In this document: positions 36,762 through 53,654 of the stretch, piece by piece
Numbering within the stretch: position 1 is the stretch's first letter
Layout: each line of letters starts with the position of its first letter
Assembly: GCA_000328365.1 (NCBI GenBank)
Contig: KB309686.1
Location: 10,651-74,650 of the forward strand
Direction: 5' to 3'
DNA length: 64,000 nt
Origin: Capitella teleta
Taxonomy: Eukaryota; Annelida; Polychaeta; Capitellidae
Translations under genes and position numbers: made by a program
Notes under the pieces: generated by a model
Database searches by the model: none
What the model saw: only the letters and a program-made list of their open reading frames with translations
What the model was told of the DNA's origin: nothing

Positions 36762-36767
36762 AATAAA
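36762..36767 (+). terminator. Distal poly(A) signal candidate for CAPN15
   Basis: An AATAAA lies about 720 nt after the CAPN15 stop, downstream of the MITE. The nearer AATAAA at 36153 lies inside the MITE, so either could be used. Confidence 0.4.
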
Positions 36768-36990
36768 CTTACCTCTTTTGATTACTCTTGGGTCGTCCTT
36801 TATATGTACATGTAATAATCAAATTGGGATTGTAAATTGATAATTTTTTTCTTCTAATTCAATGTATGCACCGTTTCGACATCACGATTGGTGTAATAAG
36901 AAATAACGAAAGATATAACGTATTTGATCTCCGGCCTTCTGATCTGCCATCGACCTTCACACCTCGTCCATGATTGTCTTTAATGATTAA

Positions 36991-37693
36991 AGGGAGGGAG
37001 AACTGGATAAAAATGGACTTTGAGTCGTTATTTGATGCACCAAAAATGATTCCTATGCCTGGCCCACACAAGGAATATCATCCCTAACGATTTCGCGGGA
37101 GATATATTGCTAATTAGGCGTGACGTCACGAGCTGTGATGAAACACCGAGTTCCCCATCTGTTACAATGGGCCTCGTCATATCAGCGTGTCCTGCGACTA
37201 AACCCTTGGATATTTTTTTATTTTCTTTTCGGAAATAGAAAGAATAATCATTTTGCCACCAGTCAGGCGCGAAAAAAAATGTTTTTCGCTATTTTTCTTA
37301 TTTTAACAAGCGATTTTCTAGGACACCTACCATGTTTCTCATCCTGAAACAGTAAAAAGGTCAGCCAGAGTGCACCACGCATGCGCTTTCGTTTCGTAAA
37401 CAACAAAGATGTCCTTTTATGGCGAAGATGCTCTGCTCTGATTGGCTGAAATCGATAGCTTCACGAGGGGAACGGAACCAATCAGCCATCAGCCAAACCA
37501 AGCCATCAGCTGACGTTTGCCTCCTATACTTCGCAATGGAAGCCATTCTCCCATAGGCGCAATGCTAACCCCGATATTCGGAATGCATTATTTCCTTACG
37601 CTTGCATCCAGGCATGGTGTTTTTGGCACTGAATGCTATCAATTGGTGCTATGAGTCAATAGAACATCACTTAAAATTTAGTTCCCCATCCCT
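36991..37693 (+). mobile_element. TTAA-flanked 0.7-kb MITE, copy A
   Basis: Flanked by TTAA on both sides (36987-36990, 37694-37697), with imperfect inverted ends AGGGAGGGAGAACTG and, reversed, AGGGATGGGGAACTG. There is no transposase frame. TTAA duplication is the mark of piggyBac transposition, though a TA-duplicating superfamily cannot be excluded by eye. It carries a perfect CRE, TGACGTCA, at 37121-37128. Copies B (38534) and C (60292) are about 95 % identical over the stretches compared. Confidence 0.85.
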
Positions 37694-38533
37694 TTAATAG
37701 GACGGAAGCAGCGATACAATTAAGGGTGATTACGTTTAATGGATAATCAGATGACAATATATTAAAGAAACTAAATAGCCTGGGTTTGTGCAAAAGCCCC
37801 CATGACTCCACACGTCTGCTCGTGACAATGTCCCACGTCTGACTTCTCCCTCCTCGTCTCCTCGAGCATTCCCACCAAATAAGGAGAAAACTACGATTAA
37901 AAACATAAGTCTTTGAGTTTGAATGGCGTTAAAGATATGAGTCACAATGACTAAGGAAGTTCGGAACGAAATTGCATTTTTTTTTTTCATTAAAAACAGA
38001 CAATCTTTTGTCTTTATAAAGCGCTCGCCTATTATAGTTGAAGTAAGATTTAAGGGGTTTACTACAGAGCGAAATTTTTCCATCTGATAGCCCTCGGTGT
38101 CTGACATACCCCAGTGAAAATTCCCTTCCTGTGAACATTTTTTATGCTACATATGTACCATAAAAAAATATTCCCACGTAGGGTCCAGTGTGTCTGCTAG
38201 AACACAAAGTACAATATGTACCTTGGACCCTTATTATAGTATATGAACCATAGAACCTTACCTATAATACCCAAAGTGGGTAAAGATAATCTGTAGGAAG
38301 CTCTCACCACCAGCAAGCATAGGCAATGTTGGAAAAAAGAAGAGATCTGATCTTAGAGGATGAAAATCCGTCGATCAGAAATACGAGGGTTGTTGGAAAA
38401 GTTCTCGGCCTACGCAGAATGCGTTATCGCAGAAAGTTGAAATTTCACTTGATTATAGGTTAGCTTTCCAGATGAAAATTGCGAGCACTGAATTTCCCAG
38501 AAAGTCACGTGATCACATCTGGCGCCAATTTAA

Positions 38534-39226
38534 AGGGATGGGGAACTGAATTTTAAGTGATGTTCTATTGACTCATAGCACCAATTGATAGGATTCCGTG
38601 TCAAAAACACCATGCCTGGATGCAAGCGTAAGGAAATAATCCATTCCGAATATCGGGGTTAGCATTGCGCCTATGGGAGAATGGCTTCCATTACAAAGTA
38701 TAGGAGGCAAACGTCAGCTGAAGGCTTGCCGTGATTGGTCCCGTTCCCCTCGTGAAGCTATCGATTTCAGCCAATCAGAGCAGATCATCTTTGCCATAAA
38801 AGGACATCTCTGTTGTTTACGAAACGAAAGCGCATGCCTGGTGCACTCTGGCTGACCTTTTTACTGTTTCAGGATGAGAAACATGGTAGGTGTCTTAGAA
38901 AATCGCTTGTTAAAATAAGAAAAATAGCGAAAAATATTTTTTTTTCGCGCCTGACTGGTGGCAAAATGATTATTCTATCTATTTCCGAAAAGAAAATAAA
39001 AAAATATCCAGGGGTTTAGTCGCAGGACACGGTGATATGACGAGGCCCATTGTAAAAGATGGGGAACTCTGTGTTTCATTACAGCTCCTGACGTCACGCC
39101 TAATTAGCAATATATCTCCCGCGAAATCGTTAGGGATGATATTCCTTGTGTGGGCCAGGCATAGGAATCATTTTTGGTACATCAAATAACGACTCAAAGT
39201 CCATTTTTAACCAGTTCTCCCTCCCT
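38534..39226 (-). mobile_element. TTAA-flanked 0.7-kb MITE, copy B (nested)
   Basis: Reverse-oriented copy of the element at 36991, with TTAA at 38530-38533 and 39227-39230, inserted inside the mariner relic and therefore younger than it. It retains both inverted ends and the internal CRE. Confidence 0.85.
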
Positions 39227-40046
39227 TTAAGTGAAGCAGGGGGTCGGCATTTCGTCATAATGCGGAAAATTAACTCCTGATATACACGCTAATTCAAAAT
39301 CGATTTTATTTCAAACTATATATAATTGTTCAATTATGGATGTCTCCGATATTTTCCTCATAAACACATCAAAGCAATGAAAAATAAATTTGTTTGTACC
39401 AGTTGTGTGTGGCATTATATTATATTCCTTTTTGTGATTAAGCATTAATAAAAAAAAAACAAAAAACAAAAAAAAAAAAAAAAAAAAAACAAACGGAAAA
39501 GCGTTATCTGAATTATAATATTATAGTTAATAGTCAACACACTTTCGTGTTGATTCGCATGTTTTTGTCAGGTTTTATTAAGTATCCAAAGTAGGCCCAA
39601 CGGTCCCGTAAACACGTGTCCCGCAACCCCTTTATGTTTACGTTCCGGCAAAACTTTACGTAACAGGATGATTCACATTCAATATTGTATTTCCCCGAAA
39701 GAGGATCTACATAAATCTAGAAATCTACATTATTATAAAATCATTAAAAGAGATTGGTATTATTATATCCAGGACTGTGCATAAATATATGGGTACAGTC
39801 AATAATTTGTCACTCTACAAATTCGATTTAGACACACATGCATAGTGACATATATTTAACTAAATTATCGGTGAGGCAAAATCTTTAGGTACCAGCAGAT
39901 GTCTCAAGTAAGTGTCTCTTCCACGCAACACAAATATTTAACATATGTGGCGGGATCTAAATATATCTGCTTGGCTTTTGGTCGAATGATGAAAAAATGA
40001 GCGGATATTTTTTTATGCACCTCCCTTGCACAATTTCCGTGTTAAC

Positions 40047-40242
<196 letters not shown>

Positions 40243-40734
40243 TCTTTTCTTTTTTTTTTGTAGATAGAATTCCATTTAATTTTCATTGCAGCAAAGCCAA
40301 TACACAAACAATGTACTCAATTAAAACTAGCGATCAAATGTTGCTAGAAAGTGTTATGATCGAGAGGCCTACAAATCAAACTTTTGGCACCCGAAATAAG
40401 GCTTCGTCAATGACATCGGTAGAAGTGCGCTCCATCAAAAACTATTAATACCAGGGAAATAATAAAGCTTCATGTGATCGTGTGAATAGTTGCTCTAACC
40501 TCCAAATTTCACGTCTCTAGTATTGCGCGTTCTGTGTTAGGCCGAGAACTTTTCGAACAACCCTAGCTCCTACCTAAGGTAACCTAAGGTAAGGTAATAA
40601 TTATGTCTTGTGTGATTTTCTTTGCCAGTAGCAAATTCTGGCGCGTTAATTGCGTTTATGGCAACGATGCGATACGTTTCTTCCTAGAAGCTTGGATGAC
40701 TTGTTATCTAAGCCCCTTGGTTTCTTCATTTTCT

Positions 40735-41035
40735 GAGAAAAAGAAGGCAATGTTTCTAAGAATTATAAATCAATATGTTTCTCGATGCTTATATTTAAAT
40801 CACTTTATGCGTTAAATGTGATTTTATGTGAAATTTATGTTTAATTCCTCGTAAAATGTTGATAATTTAATTAATATATCTTCTCATTTTGGTGCCAATT
40901 GAAAAATTCCTTTGAATTTAATTCTCTTAAGATGACAACGGCGAATATGACAGCACCCGAGAATGAGCACTTTTCTTGAGCGATGTTTCATCTGGTATAG
41001 GAATCTTGAAAGTTCGTCTCCATATCTATGCTATA
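40735..41035. repeat. Dispersed repeat family member 3
   Basis: Contains AAGAAGGCAATGTTTCTAAG, CTCTTAAGATGACAACG and GAAAGTTCGTCTCCATATC in the same order as the copy near 12.9 kb, with about 170 bp of unrelated AT-rich DNA in between. Likely an old interspersed repeat of unknown class. Confidence 0.5.
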
Positions 41036-41039
41036 GAGC

Positions 41040-41990
41040 ATTACCTGACATTTATTATCTCTCGTAATTGAGGTCTACTAGTACCATGATGGTTTGATTG
41101 TGAACGGAAATTAAAGTTCGCAGCTAAACTTGAATCATACTCGTTAGTGAAACAGGTGATGCAAATTGCAGAGATCCACGCGTTGAACGGTCTAGTGACT
41201 TTGGGGTCAATATGCTCTTTAATTATTATTATTTTTATTTTTTTTTCACAAGGAAAAAAATACGGCCTTCAGGTTGCTCACTTTCTGACTTTCACAAAAC
41301 CTTGAATATTTTCTAATATATACCATACTTTGGAGGTTTGCGTAGTTCTTTTATTAGCACACATGCATGCAGAGTGACTGAACTTAAGAATATACTCTGA
41401 TCAAAACATTCACCGACGAAGATCACTCCGAAGCTGTCTGGAGGTAAGATTTACTTAGATTACATAAACATGCCTGTGGGCAATAGACGGAGTAAATGTG
41501 TCATGCAAGGATTATTATTATAATCAGCTAGTATTTTATTCAATTGATGTTTAGTTTTTCGAAATTATACTACCGCTTAAAACTTTAAATTAAAACCTCA
41601 CCTCTGTATTCAGGGTCAAAGCAAATTATAGCCGGTATCATCACTGTGCTGAGGATTTTGGGAAACAAATAATTCTGCTTTCTGGCAGATATGAGTATAA
41701 AAGCGGGTACTAGTACTAAATGCTACTAACTGAGTTCTGGTATCTTTTTTTAACAATTTAAAAATACACGTATGCGAAATTTTAAGGTATCATTTAAAAA
41801 CGCGCTCACATGTACCGTCTTCATTGCAGTGAATTATTGAATTGGCGCGTCATAAGCAGCTAAAATCCAAGTGATCCCAGAATGCAAATGAAATGCTAGA
41901 ATGCACAATGCATTCGGATGGGTGCTGTTTGGACTGCATCATTATAATTATGTGTTTTTGTCAATTTGATTATTTGTTTGCAGGTTAACA
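41040..41990. other. Upstream region of the SLC16-type gene
   Basis: No coding exon is supported. TTTGCAG at about 41977-41983 is an acceptor-like site just before the start codon, so a non-coding exon should lie to the left. Confidence 0.4.
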
Positions 41991-42014
41991 AAGCTTTGTC
42001 TGCATTCCTGATAA

Positions 42015-47225
<5,211 letters not shown>

Positions 47226-47390
47226 TCACGAAAACATTTATTGGTTTCAATTTGATATGATTCCGTTGAAGTCTTTAGTTTACCCGTCGTTGTTACCATG
47301 AATTAAATGGTATTCCAATATGTGTCTTAGTGATTGTGTAAATTGTGTGAACGTTAATTTGTAATTTGTAATTTTTTGTTTTTGTTTTTT

Positions 47391-47444
47391 GTTGTTGTTG
47401 TTGTTGTTTTTGTTGTTGTTTTGTTTTGTTTTTTTTTTTTTATG
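47391..47444. repeat. (TTG)n and T-rich simple repeat
   Basis: About a dozen TTG units with T-rich interruptions, about 165 nt after the transporter stop codon, probably in its 3' UTR. Confidence 0.8.
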
Positions 47445-47694
47445 TAAGGGAATTTAATTAAATGTCATGTCCTACATGACTTATACTCCACCTGCGTTAC
47501 TGATTTAGGCGCAAAGCGGAGTTTAATTAACACATCCTTGGCTCAATCGCAAATTTTATAATCGTATTTAACGCGTGCATTCAACAGCCAACTTCTTTCC
47601 ATTTGCACGGTTCATATAATGTATCGCATACAGTGTATATTGCTTCACAACGTAATTTATTCTCATAAAACAAAGAAATTGAGACACAGCATAT

Positions 47695-48765
47695 TCAAGG
47701 GACTTCACTTGGTCCGATAACTGGGTCAAGTCCATTCAAACCGATCACTCCGGATTGTGCCGGTACAACTCTGTTCTTGGAAAACAGTCGCTGAACTTTC
47801 TTCCTGAACCCTTTTGCTAATGTGACGTAGATTATAAAGTTAGACGCGGAATTTATAACAATGAGAACGTGAGGAACGAGCAGGAAGAAATACAGCCGTC
47901 CTCCGCAAGACACAACGCGGAAGAAATCCTCTCCGAAAATCCACATCAGGACTCTGTTTGCAGTCGAAACAGATTGGCACACGGCGCAAAGAGCCACGAT
48001 GGCGATCGACGAGCGATTGAGGTCCTTGCGGGCGCTTTCTCCCTGTGACGACTGCGCTGTGCTGCGTCTCATGTCCCGTATGATGTGGATGGACATGAAG
48101 CCGAGAGCGCCGACTGGGGCGACGTACGTCATCAAACAGAAGCCGATGGTCGAGTACAATATTTGATACAAGCGACTCAGTGTAACAGTGTGAACCTGTG
48201 GGGTTAATACATCGGAGCTGTTCTTCACTAAACGATAGAAAAAGAAATTCGGCAAAAAGTAGAGAATCGCAACGACGTAAGAAATTGCAACGAGGATGTT
48301 GACTAATTTGACAGAACAGAGGCGCTTAGCTTGGTGTGGCAGACAAACGCTGACGTAACGTTGAAAAGTGACCAGCATTGTTATGAAAACAGAAACCTGG
48401 TTGAAAATCCTGGCCGCTGAAACGAAATATGTCCAAGTGAAACGGAAGAAGTTCATTCTCTCGGGGTTCCGTCGTTCCAGAACCATTGCGTAGATTCCGT
48501 TTGGTATCAGAATGCCGCCGTAGTTAAGCAGGACGAATGAGTCCGCAATGGCCAGCATGAAGAGGCAATTGATGGTCGAGGACTTCTTCCTTTCTCTGCC
48601 CATGATAGCGATGGTCACTGCGTTGCCGACCAGTCCGCTGATGACGAAGAAGCCCCCGAAGCATGTTCCAACAATAAGCAAATTGACAGCACATATTTTT
48701 GCGTTGATCGGTTTAGAACCTTGAGCACTTTCCGTAAAATATGCTTGCGTTGCAGCGGCTTCCAT
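47695..48765 (-). CDS. Rhodopsin-class GPCR, peptide-receptor (FMRFamide-receptor-like)
   Basis: An intronless gene of 356 residues for a seven-helix plasma-membrane receptor. TM1 has SGLVGNAVTI, TM2 has LAIADSF, and the end of TM3 has FQRYVSVCLP in place of DRY. TM7 has NSASNFIIY in place of NPxxY, followed by a basic helix 8 (KGFRKKVQRLF). The FxRYVxVCxP and NxxNFxIY variants are typical of invertebrate FMRFamide-type receptors; the ligand is inferred only to be a small peptide. The start MEAAATQAYF is preferred over the longer frame because a TATA box lies at 48822-48829 and would place transcription start inside the upstream codons. An N-terminal stretch of about 25 residues precedes TM1. 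Confidence 0.88.
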   Translation of the reverse strand: MEAAATQAYFTESAQGSKPINAKICAVNLLIVGTCFGGFFVISGLVGNAVTIAIMGRERKKSSTINCLFMLAIADSFVLLNYGGILIPNGIYAMVLERRNPERMNFFRFTWTYFVSAARIFNQVSVFITMLVTFQRYVSVCLPHQAKRLCSVKLVNILVAISYVVAILYFLPNFFFYRLVKNSSDVLTPQVHTVTLSRLYQILYSTIGFCLMTYVAPVGALGFMSIHIIRDMRRSTAQSSQGESARKDLNRSSIAIVALCAVCQSVSTANRVLMWIFGEDFFRVVSCGGRLYFFLLVPHVLIVINSASNFIIYVTLAKGFRKKVQRLFSKNRVVPAQSGVIGLNGLDPVIGPSEVP

Positions 48766-48821
48766 TGTTGAAAGATGAGTGCATTGGATCAAGTGACGCA
48801 GCGTTGTCCCGTGCACTAAGC

Positions 48822-48829
48822 CTTTTATA
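48822..48829 (-). promoter_or_regulatory. TATA box of the GPCR gene
   Basis: Minus-strand TATAAAAG about 60 bp before the chosen start codon predicts initiation near 48795 and a 5' leader of about 30 nt. Confidence 0.65.
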
Positions 48830-48830
48830 G

Positions 48831-50209
48831 TCTTGCATCGTGCTGCAAACTGAACAAATGTGAAACTGTGCGATAGAATCTGATGTTTCTCGAACTTTTA
48901 TTATTCCACAAAGCGACTTGTGAATACGGAAGATGTAATTATAGTTACAACCAGTGTAATTATAGTTTGGTAGAATTATATTTTTTTTCTCGTGAACTTT
49001 GGGGTATGGGTATGCAAAAGTTCAAGTACATGCATTGGTCACACCGACAAGCATGAACTTGTTAATTCAAATAGCGGCGTACGCTATACCAGATAATATA
49101 TGCAACATGCATTTCCTTTTGCGACAGTTTTGCCTAAAGAACATTCCATTCCTGTTATTCTCATTAATTGTTATATACATGTACATGCAAGGATACTCGT
49201 ATGTTGTATTTGATTGAAATGCAAAACAGGTTTCAGTCGTGAAAGCCAGCCGTGAATCCAGTTGTACAAGAAGAACGGTAAATAGGAGAGACGGGCAATC
49301 GTTCAAATTCATTATTATGTCGAGAAACGGACATCGAATCAACAGTTAGTACAACTAGCCACAAGAGCTCGTATGCAACACGCATTAGGAGACATCATCC
49401 ATTATGCACAATAAAGCCACATTCATGCATTTACATTACCGAAATAAAAAGAGGTTACAGGAAAACATACAAAGGCGGAAAGATTCATAGATATGAGTAT
49501 CCGTCTGCATCGCCCCCGCATCGGAACTGAACTCCGCGAACTAATTATAAGCTGCATGTACCACTCACTCATCATTCATGCACCAGCCATAGTCCCACTG
49601 GACCGTTGGCGCCCCCTTCCCCCACTTGCTGCGGATGCTGCTGCAGACATTCCTCCCTCTGTTCAGTCCCGGATGTTATGTCATTCAGTGTGACGTCATC
49701 CTCTTTTATTCCTGCCTCGTGGCTCTCCCTCTATGACCGCCAGCACCAGACTTCTTCCTCTCTTCTTTCAATGCGCATACTTCTGGAGGAAATAGCATTC
49801 CAGGGCCCTTCGTAGCACTGACCATATACATTGAACGATATGATGTTGAATAAGAGATTCAATTTGATCTGGTTTATCAGACATAATCATGAATCACGCT
49901 TAATTTTTTTTTATACCAATCATTTTTTTATTGAATTGCCAAACTTTTCTTTGTCAAAGACAGAAGCACATTATTTTTGTTTTCTCCAAGACATTTGAAA
50001 TCATATTAATTTATAATTCATAATATTTCCTTTGAAATGAACTGCTATGAAATCAGGTGAATATAATTCACAAACAATTAAAAATAATTTAATTACATTG
50101 CACAACATTTAAAAACTCATTCATTTTCCTACCGAGATAATTAATAAATAAAGAATGAAAAAAAGAAAAAAGTAAAAACAAAGAGAGATGATCTTGAACA
50201 AAAATTCAA
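48831..50209. other. Intergenic region between GPCR and PARPBP
   Basis: No gene is supported. AT-rich DNA with a C-rich stretch near 49.6-49.75 kb (CGCCCCCTTCCCCC). TTTATT at about 49928 could serve as the minus-strand poly(A) signal of PARPBP. Confidence 0.4.
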
Positions 50210-52651
50210 TCACTTCCCGAAGAACGAAGTCAGTGACCTTTGACCTTTTACCATAACTTTTGGTTTTGGTTTCGCTTTCCCCTTTTTCACTTTCGGTTTC
50301 GCTTCCTTTAGAGTTATATTTTTCGGTTTCTTTGTCACATTAACCACTGGCACCTCTTCCTGCCGTTCTTGCACAGGTGCCGAAGCAGGTAGTGTTTCCA
50401 CGACAACATCCTCTTGGTCATCAATGGATTCAAATATCCTCTTTGCAGGGGGTCTTTTCCAGGAATCTGATGAATTCTCACAAATGCTGAAAACAAAATA
50501 AAAACCTTTCCATTATGATCAGATGAAACGATGAAGCCCTGTTACCTGGAGGGGAATGAGCTGCAAGAGTCACGATTCTCCTTGTCCTCATCTCTGCTCC
50601 ATTCGTTGTTAGCTTTGAAGCGTGGAACTGCTATCACCTAGAAAAAAACAAAACAAAAAGAAAGATAAGAAGAGACGTTGCGCCATTGAATCACCTTCTC
50701 TTTCATCTGATTGCTGCGTTGTTGCATTCTTTCCGACAATGAAGCTTTCTTCATTGGAGTCAGATCCTCCAGAGGAGACCTAAGGATTCATAAACCATGC
50801 AAATAATTCCCATTGATTTCACTTCAATCATTCTATTCCCGATCGCAAACAGCATAAAGAAGCTACATGCATCACCCAAAACGACAAGAGATCCTGATAC
50901 AACGCTTTTTGTACCTGAATTTGGAGAGAAGAGATGGAAATCTGAGTGGAGTGTGTTGACTTGAGAAGGAATCCCTCAGAACGTCAATGACTCTGGTCGA
51001 AGGACAACAGCTGTAGGAGGCGTCAATGAAAACGTGCATGGCACGAATGCTGTCCAGGCCAATGATGACCGCATTCTCCTGTAAATGATTCATTTATTGA
51101 ATGATTAAATGATCAAGTGTAAACCTTGCTGTCTTCAAAAGTCATTCCTCGCATCGTAAGCACGGCTTTCTCCAGCAGAATGTTCATTTTCTCAGCGACG
51201 TTCTTCACGCAATCGGCTTTGACGCACGATCCTTTCAGAATGTTGTTCTTCAACACGTTTACGATTCTTTTCAGTGCCAAGCTGAAAACAGGTTGGTCAG
51301 AAGAAGACTTTCTAAAATGATTGATCACCAACCTTGGATTAAGTTCATCTTCAAGGATGTTGCTGAGTTTATGCATAAGATCAGTGAACTCTGAGAGGCC
51401 TTTGACGTAGCGGTTCAACTTGCACTTTGGGTCTGGGGCGTAGCTCTTACCCCCAAGCCTCAAACGCATTATGTAAGAAACAGCCGTCTGTATTTAAGAA
51501 ACAATTATTTTTTATTTTTTTTGCGAGAGGGATATTCTGCATGACCTACTTGGAACATGGACATTCCTCTTGTTTGAGATTCATGTTTGAGATGAGTGAA
51601 AGCGATGTGATTGAGAGATCGATCAGGAATATTGATGACTCTGCCAAGACTGATTTCACTCTTGGAGTTCAGCAGTAAATGAATATAATCTACCATGACT
51701 CTCTCAATGTACAACTGAAAAACATCTGGTAAAGATTTTAAAATAAGGAGGAAACAAAAGTTACCTCAGAGATCGATTCTGGACGCACTTGAGGCGAGTT
51801 GACCTCATCGCTGGTCATCTCAGACAGACTTCCATCCTCAATGATGACCTCAGCACTTGATTCGGCCCCTGTGAATGACTGGTCCAGAGGGACCTCAACC
51901 CTCACTTGGAAAATCTGTTTGCTGTCTGACAAAATCTTCATAATCCGACTCTGAAAAATGAAATAAATCATGAACAATTTAAGAAATAGATTTTGAGGCA
52001 CTTACCTCAATGGTGCCACGAGGACTTCCAAGGAGGAGGTATGAGGTATCAGTGACCTCACTCTTTAACTTCTCAGATGTCTTCATCGCCTCTTCCAGCC
52101 TGACGCACACCGACGGCCAATCTGTAACATTGTTGGTTTTCAGAAATGTTTCATATTCCTTGAGAAATGCGTTGATTTCTTCCGTTTCTTCAGGATTTGA
52201 TGTTTGGAACAAATGTTGGGTGAGTTTCCTCTTCATGAGGATTACGTCACTAACATCTGCATCGTATTCACCAACGGCCTGTAAAATAAAATATATCATT
52301 TAAATTCGCAAAGAAAAATTGAGTGTAAGCAGCACCTGTTTGTTGAGTTGAGCCAAACAGAGCTGAATAGTGATGAGCCAATCATCAGGAGAAAGAACCG
52401 TTTCTCTTTGGTTTCGATGCAAATTATGCTGGCGATAAAGATGCAGGAAGTGCTGTTTCATCGAGAGAGTGCCGTCTCCAAATCCAGTTAACTGAACCAC
52501 ATGACCTGCGTGCATAACATGAAACTAACGAAAGCTCTGACATCATCCAAAACTGACCCCTGTTGTGCTCTGTGACCTTCTCCTTCACTCGGGATGCGAG
52601 ACTGGTGTCTATTGCATCAACATCCAAGATGTAGACGCTGCGTGCTTCCAT
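50210..52651 (-). CDS. PARPBP: PCNA-interacting partner PARI (PARP1-binding protein)
   Basis: A UvrD-helicase-like protein without ATPase activity that binds PCNA at replication forks and restrains RAD51-dependent recombination. Eleven exons close in frame (52651-52558, 52505-52336, 52278-52006, 51950-51765, 51714-51550, 51487-51333, 51281-51125, 51078-50915, 50779-50695, 50637-50546, 50486-50210), giving 605 residues; human PARI has 579. Diagnostic matches are VINIPDRSLNHIAFTHLKHE, LGGKSYAPDP then YVKGLSEF, and the phase-exact join NPS|LALKRIVNVLKNNILKG. The tail is Lys/Pro-rich and ends in a PCNA-binding box QRSLTSFFGK, as in the human protein (QAKLTQFF). The first exon, MEARSVYILDVDAIDTSL, has no obvious human counterpart, so the start is slightly less sure. 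Confidence 0.93.
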
Positions 52652-52777
52652 GCTGATCACTGTCAAAGAAAATTAATTTCAGAGATTATTGTACAGGACT
52701 CAAGGACAAAAGGGCTGTTTAGCCGTGGCAAGCGCAAACACGTTTTGATTAGAATCCCAACACTTCTGAGATTCCTA

Positions 52778-52873
52778 TAGCTCCCCAGAGGTAGCGGAGC
52801 AGTTCCTACACTCACTGACTCAGTCGTCAGTGTATTAAACTATTATAGACTACGCTACGGCTTGGGGAGCTAG
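52778..52873 (+). mobile_element. Ultrashort TIR element, copy 3 (96 bp)
   Basis: Begins TAGCTCCCCAGAGGTAGCGG and ends CTACGGCTTGGGGAGCTAG, with a perfect 8-bp duplication GATTCCTA at 52770-52777 and 52874-52881. Compared with copy 2 it has about 40 bp more in the middle, including a second small stem ACTGAC...GTCAGT. It lies 127 bp upstream of the PARPBP start codon. Confidence 0.9.
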
Positions 52874-52881
52874 GATTCCTA

Positions 52882-53640
52882 ATGCCTGCCAAGAGCGTCC
52901 AAGTCCCGCAAAGACTCCTTGACTTGGAATAATGCGTCAGTATTCTAAAATTACCCATAACTTCAAGGCTAAACTTAAAGCCTCAGGCTGACGACAGCGC
53001 CTGACAGTCGCAAAGCCGCGCTTAGTACAGATCACGGTGAGCCTGGCAGGTGAGGTGAGCGTTGAAATAGAAGCGATCAGCTCTAGAAGTTGAAACAAGC
53101 TGGACAGGAACTGAAGACTAATTGAGCAGTGATGCGCTATTGTATTAGCGTTTAGCACTCTAATGCACAAAATTCCCCCCAAAATCCCTCATCAACCTTT
53201 TGTGTCTCTCGGAAGATCGTTTTCAAAATCAAATTTCGCGCAATGAGAAACAGGAAGTTGACATTCCATGCTGAATATTCATGATTTACCTCATAAATAT
53301 TCATAGTATTAGTGTGAAATACTGTCGATATCAAACACTCCAATCTTGATCGTATATTATTAACATGGTGATACAAGTAATGAACACATAATATTCTGAT
53401 CCCGTCAATTAACATATTTAACTTTGTTCCAACTGCTAGGTAATTTCTTACGAAAGCTTTGATTAATATCATAACGTTTGTCGTGCGTTATGAATATGCT
53501 CCGAAGTCCAACAGCCTTTCCCAAGAGAGTGCTAGTATTATATACATGTATTACAGCAGCCCTTCCCAGCACTTAAAGCTAACGAGGCTGCAAAACAGTT
53601 CCCCGTTGGAAAATTGGGAAGAAAGAAGTATGAGATAAAA
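52882..53640. other. Intergenic spacer between TUT1 and PARPBP
   Basis: About 760 bp downstream of TUT1 and upstream of PARPBP. It should hold the PARPBP promoter but no TATA box or CRE is evident. No gene is seen. Confidence 0.4.
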
Positions 53641-53646
53641 GCTAAA

Positions 53647-53652
53647 TTTATT
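53647..53652 (-). terminator. Poly(A) signal of TUT1, 2 nt after the stop
   Basis: On the minus strand the stop codon TAG (53657-53655) is followed by TC and then AATAAA. Cleavage 10-30 nt further on would leave a 3' UTR of only about 20-40 nt. Confidence 0.75.
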
Positions 53653-53654
53653 GA

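Noticed and set aside
49493-49815. Open frames near 49.6 kb (Pro/Ala-rich)
   Set aside because: No splice sites, start context or domain; they arise from a C-rich intergenic stretch.
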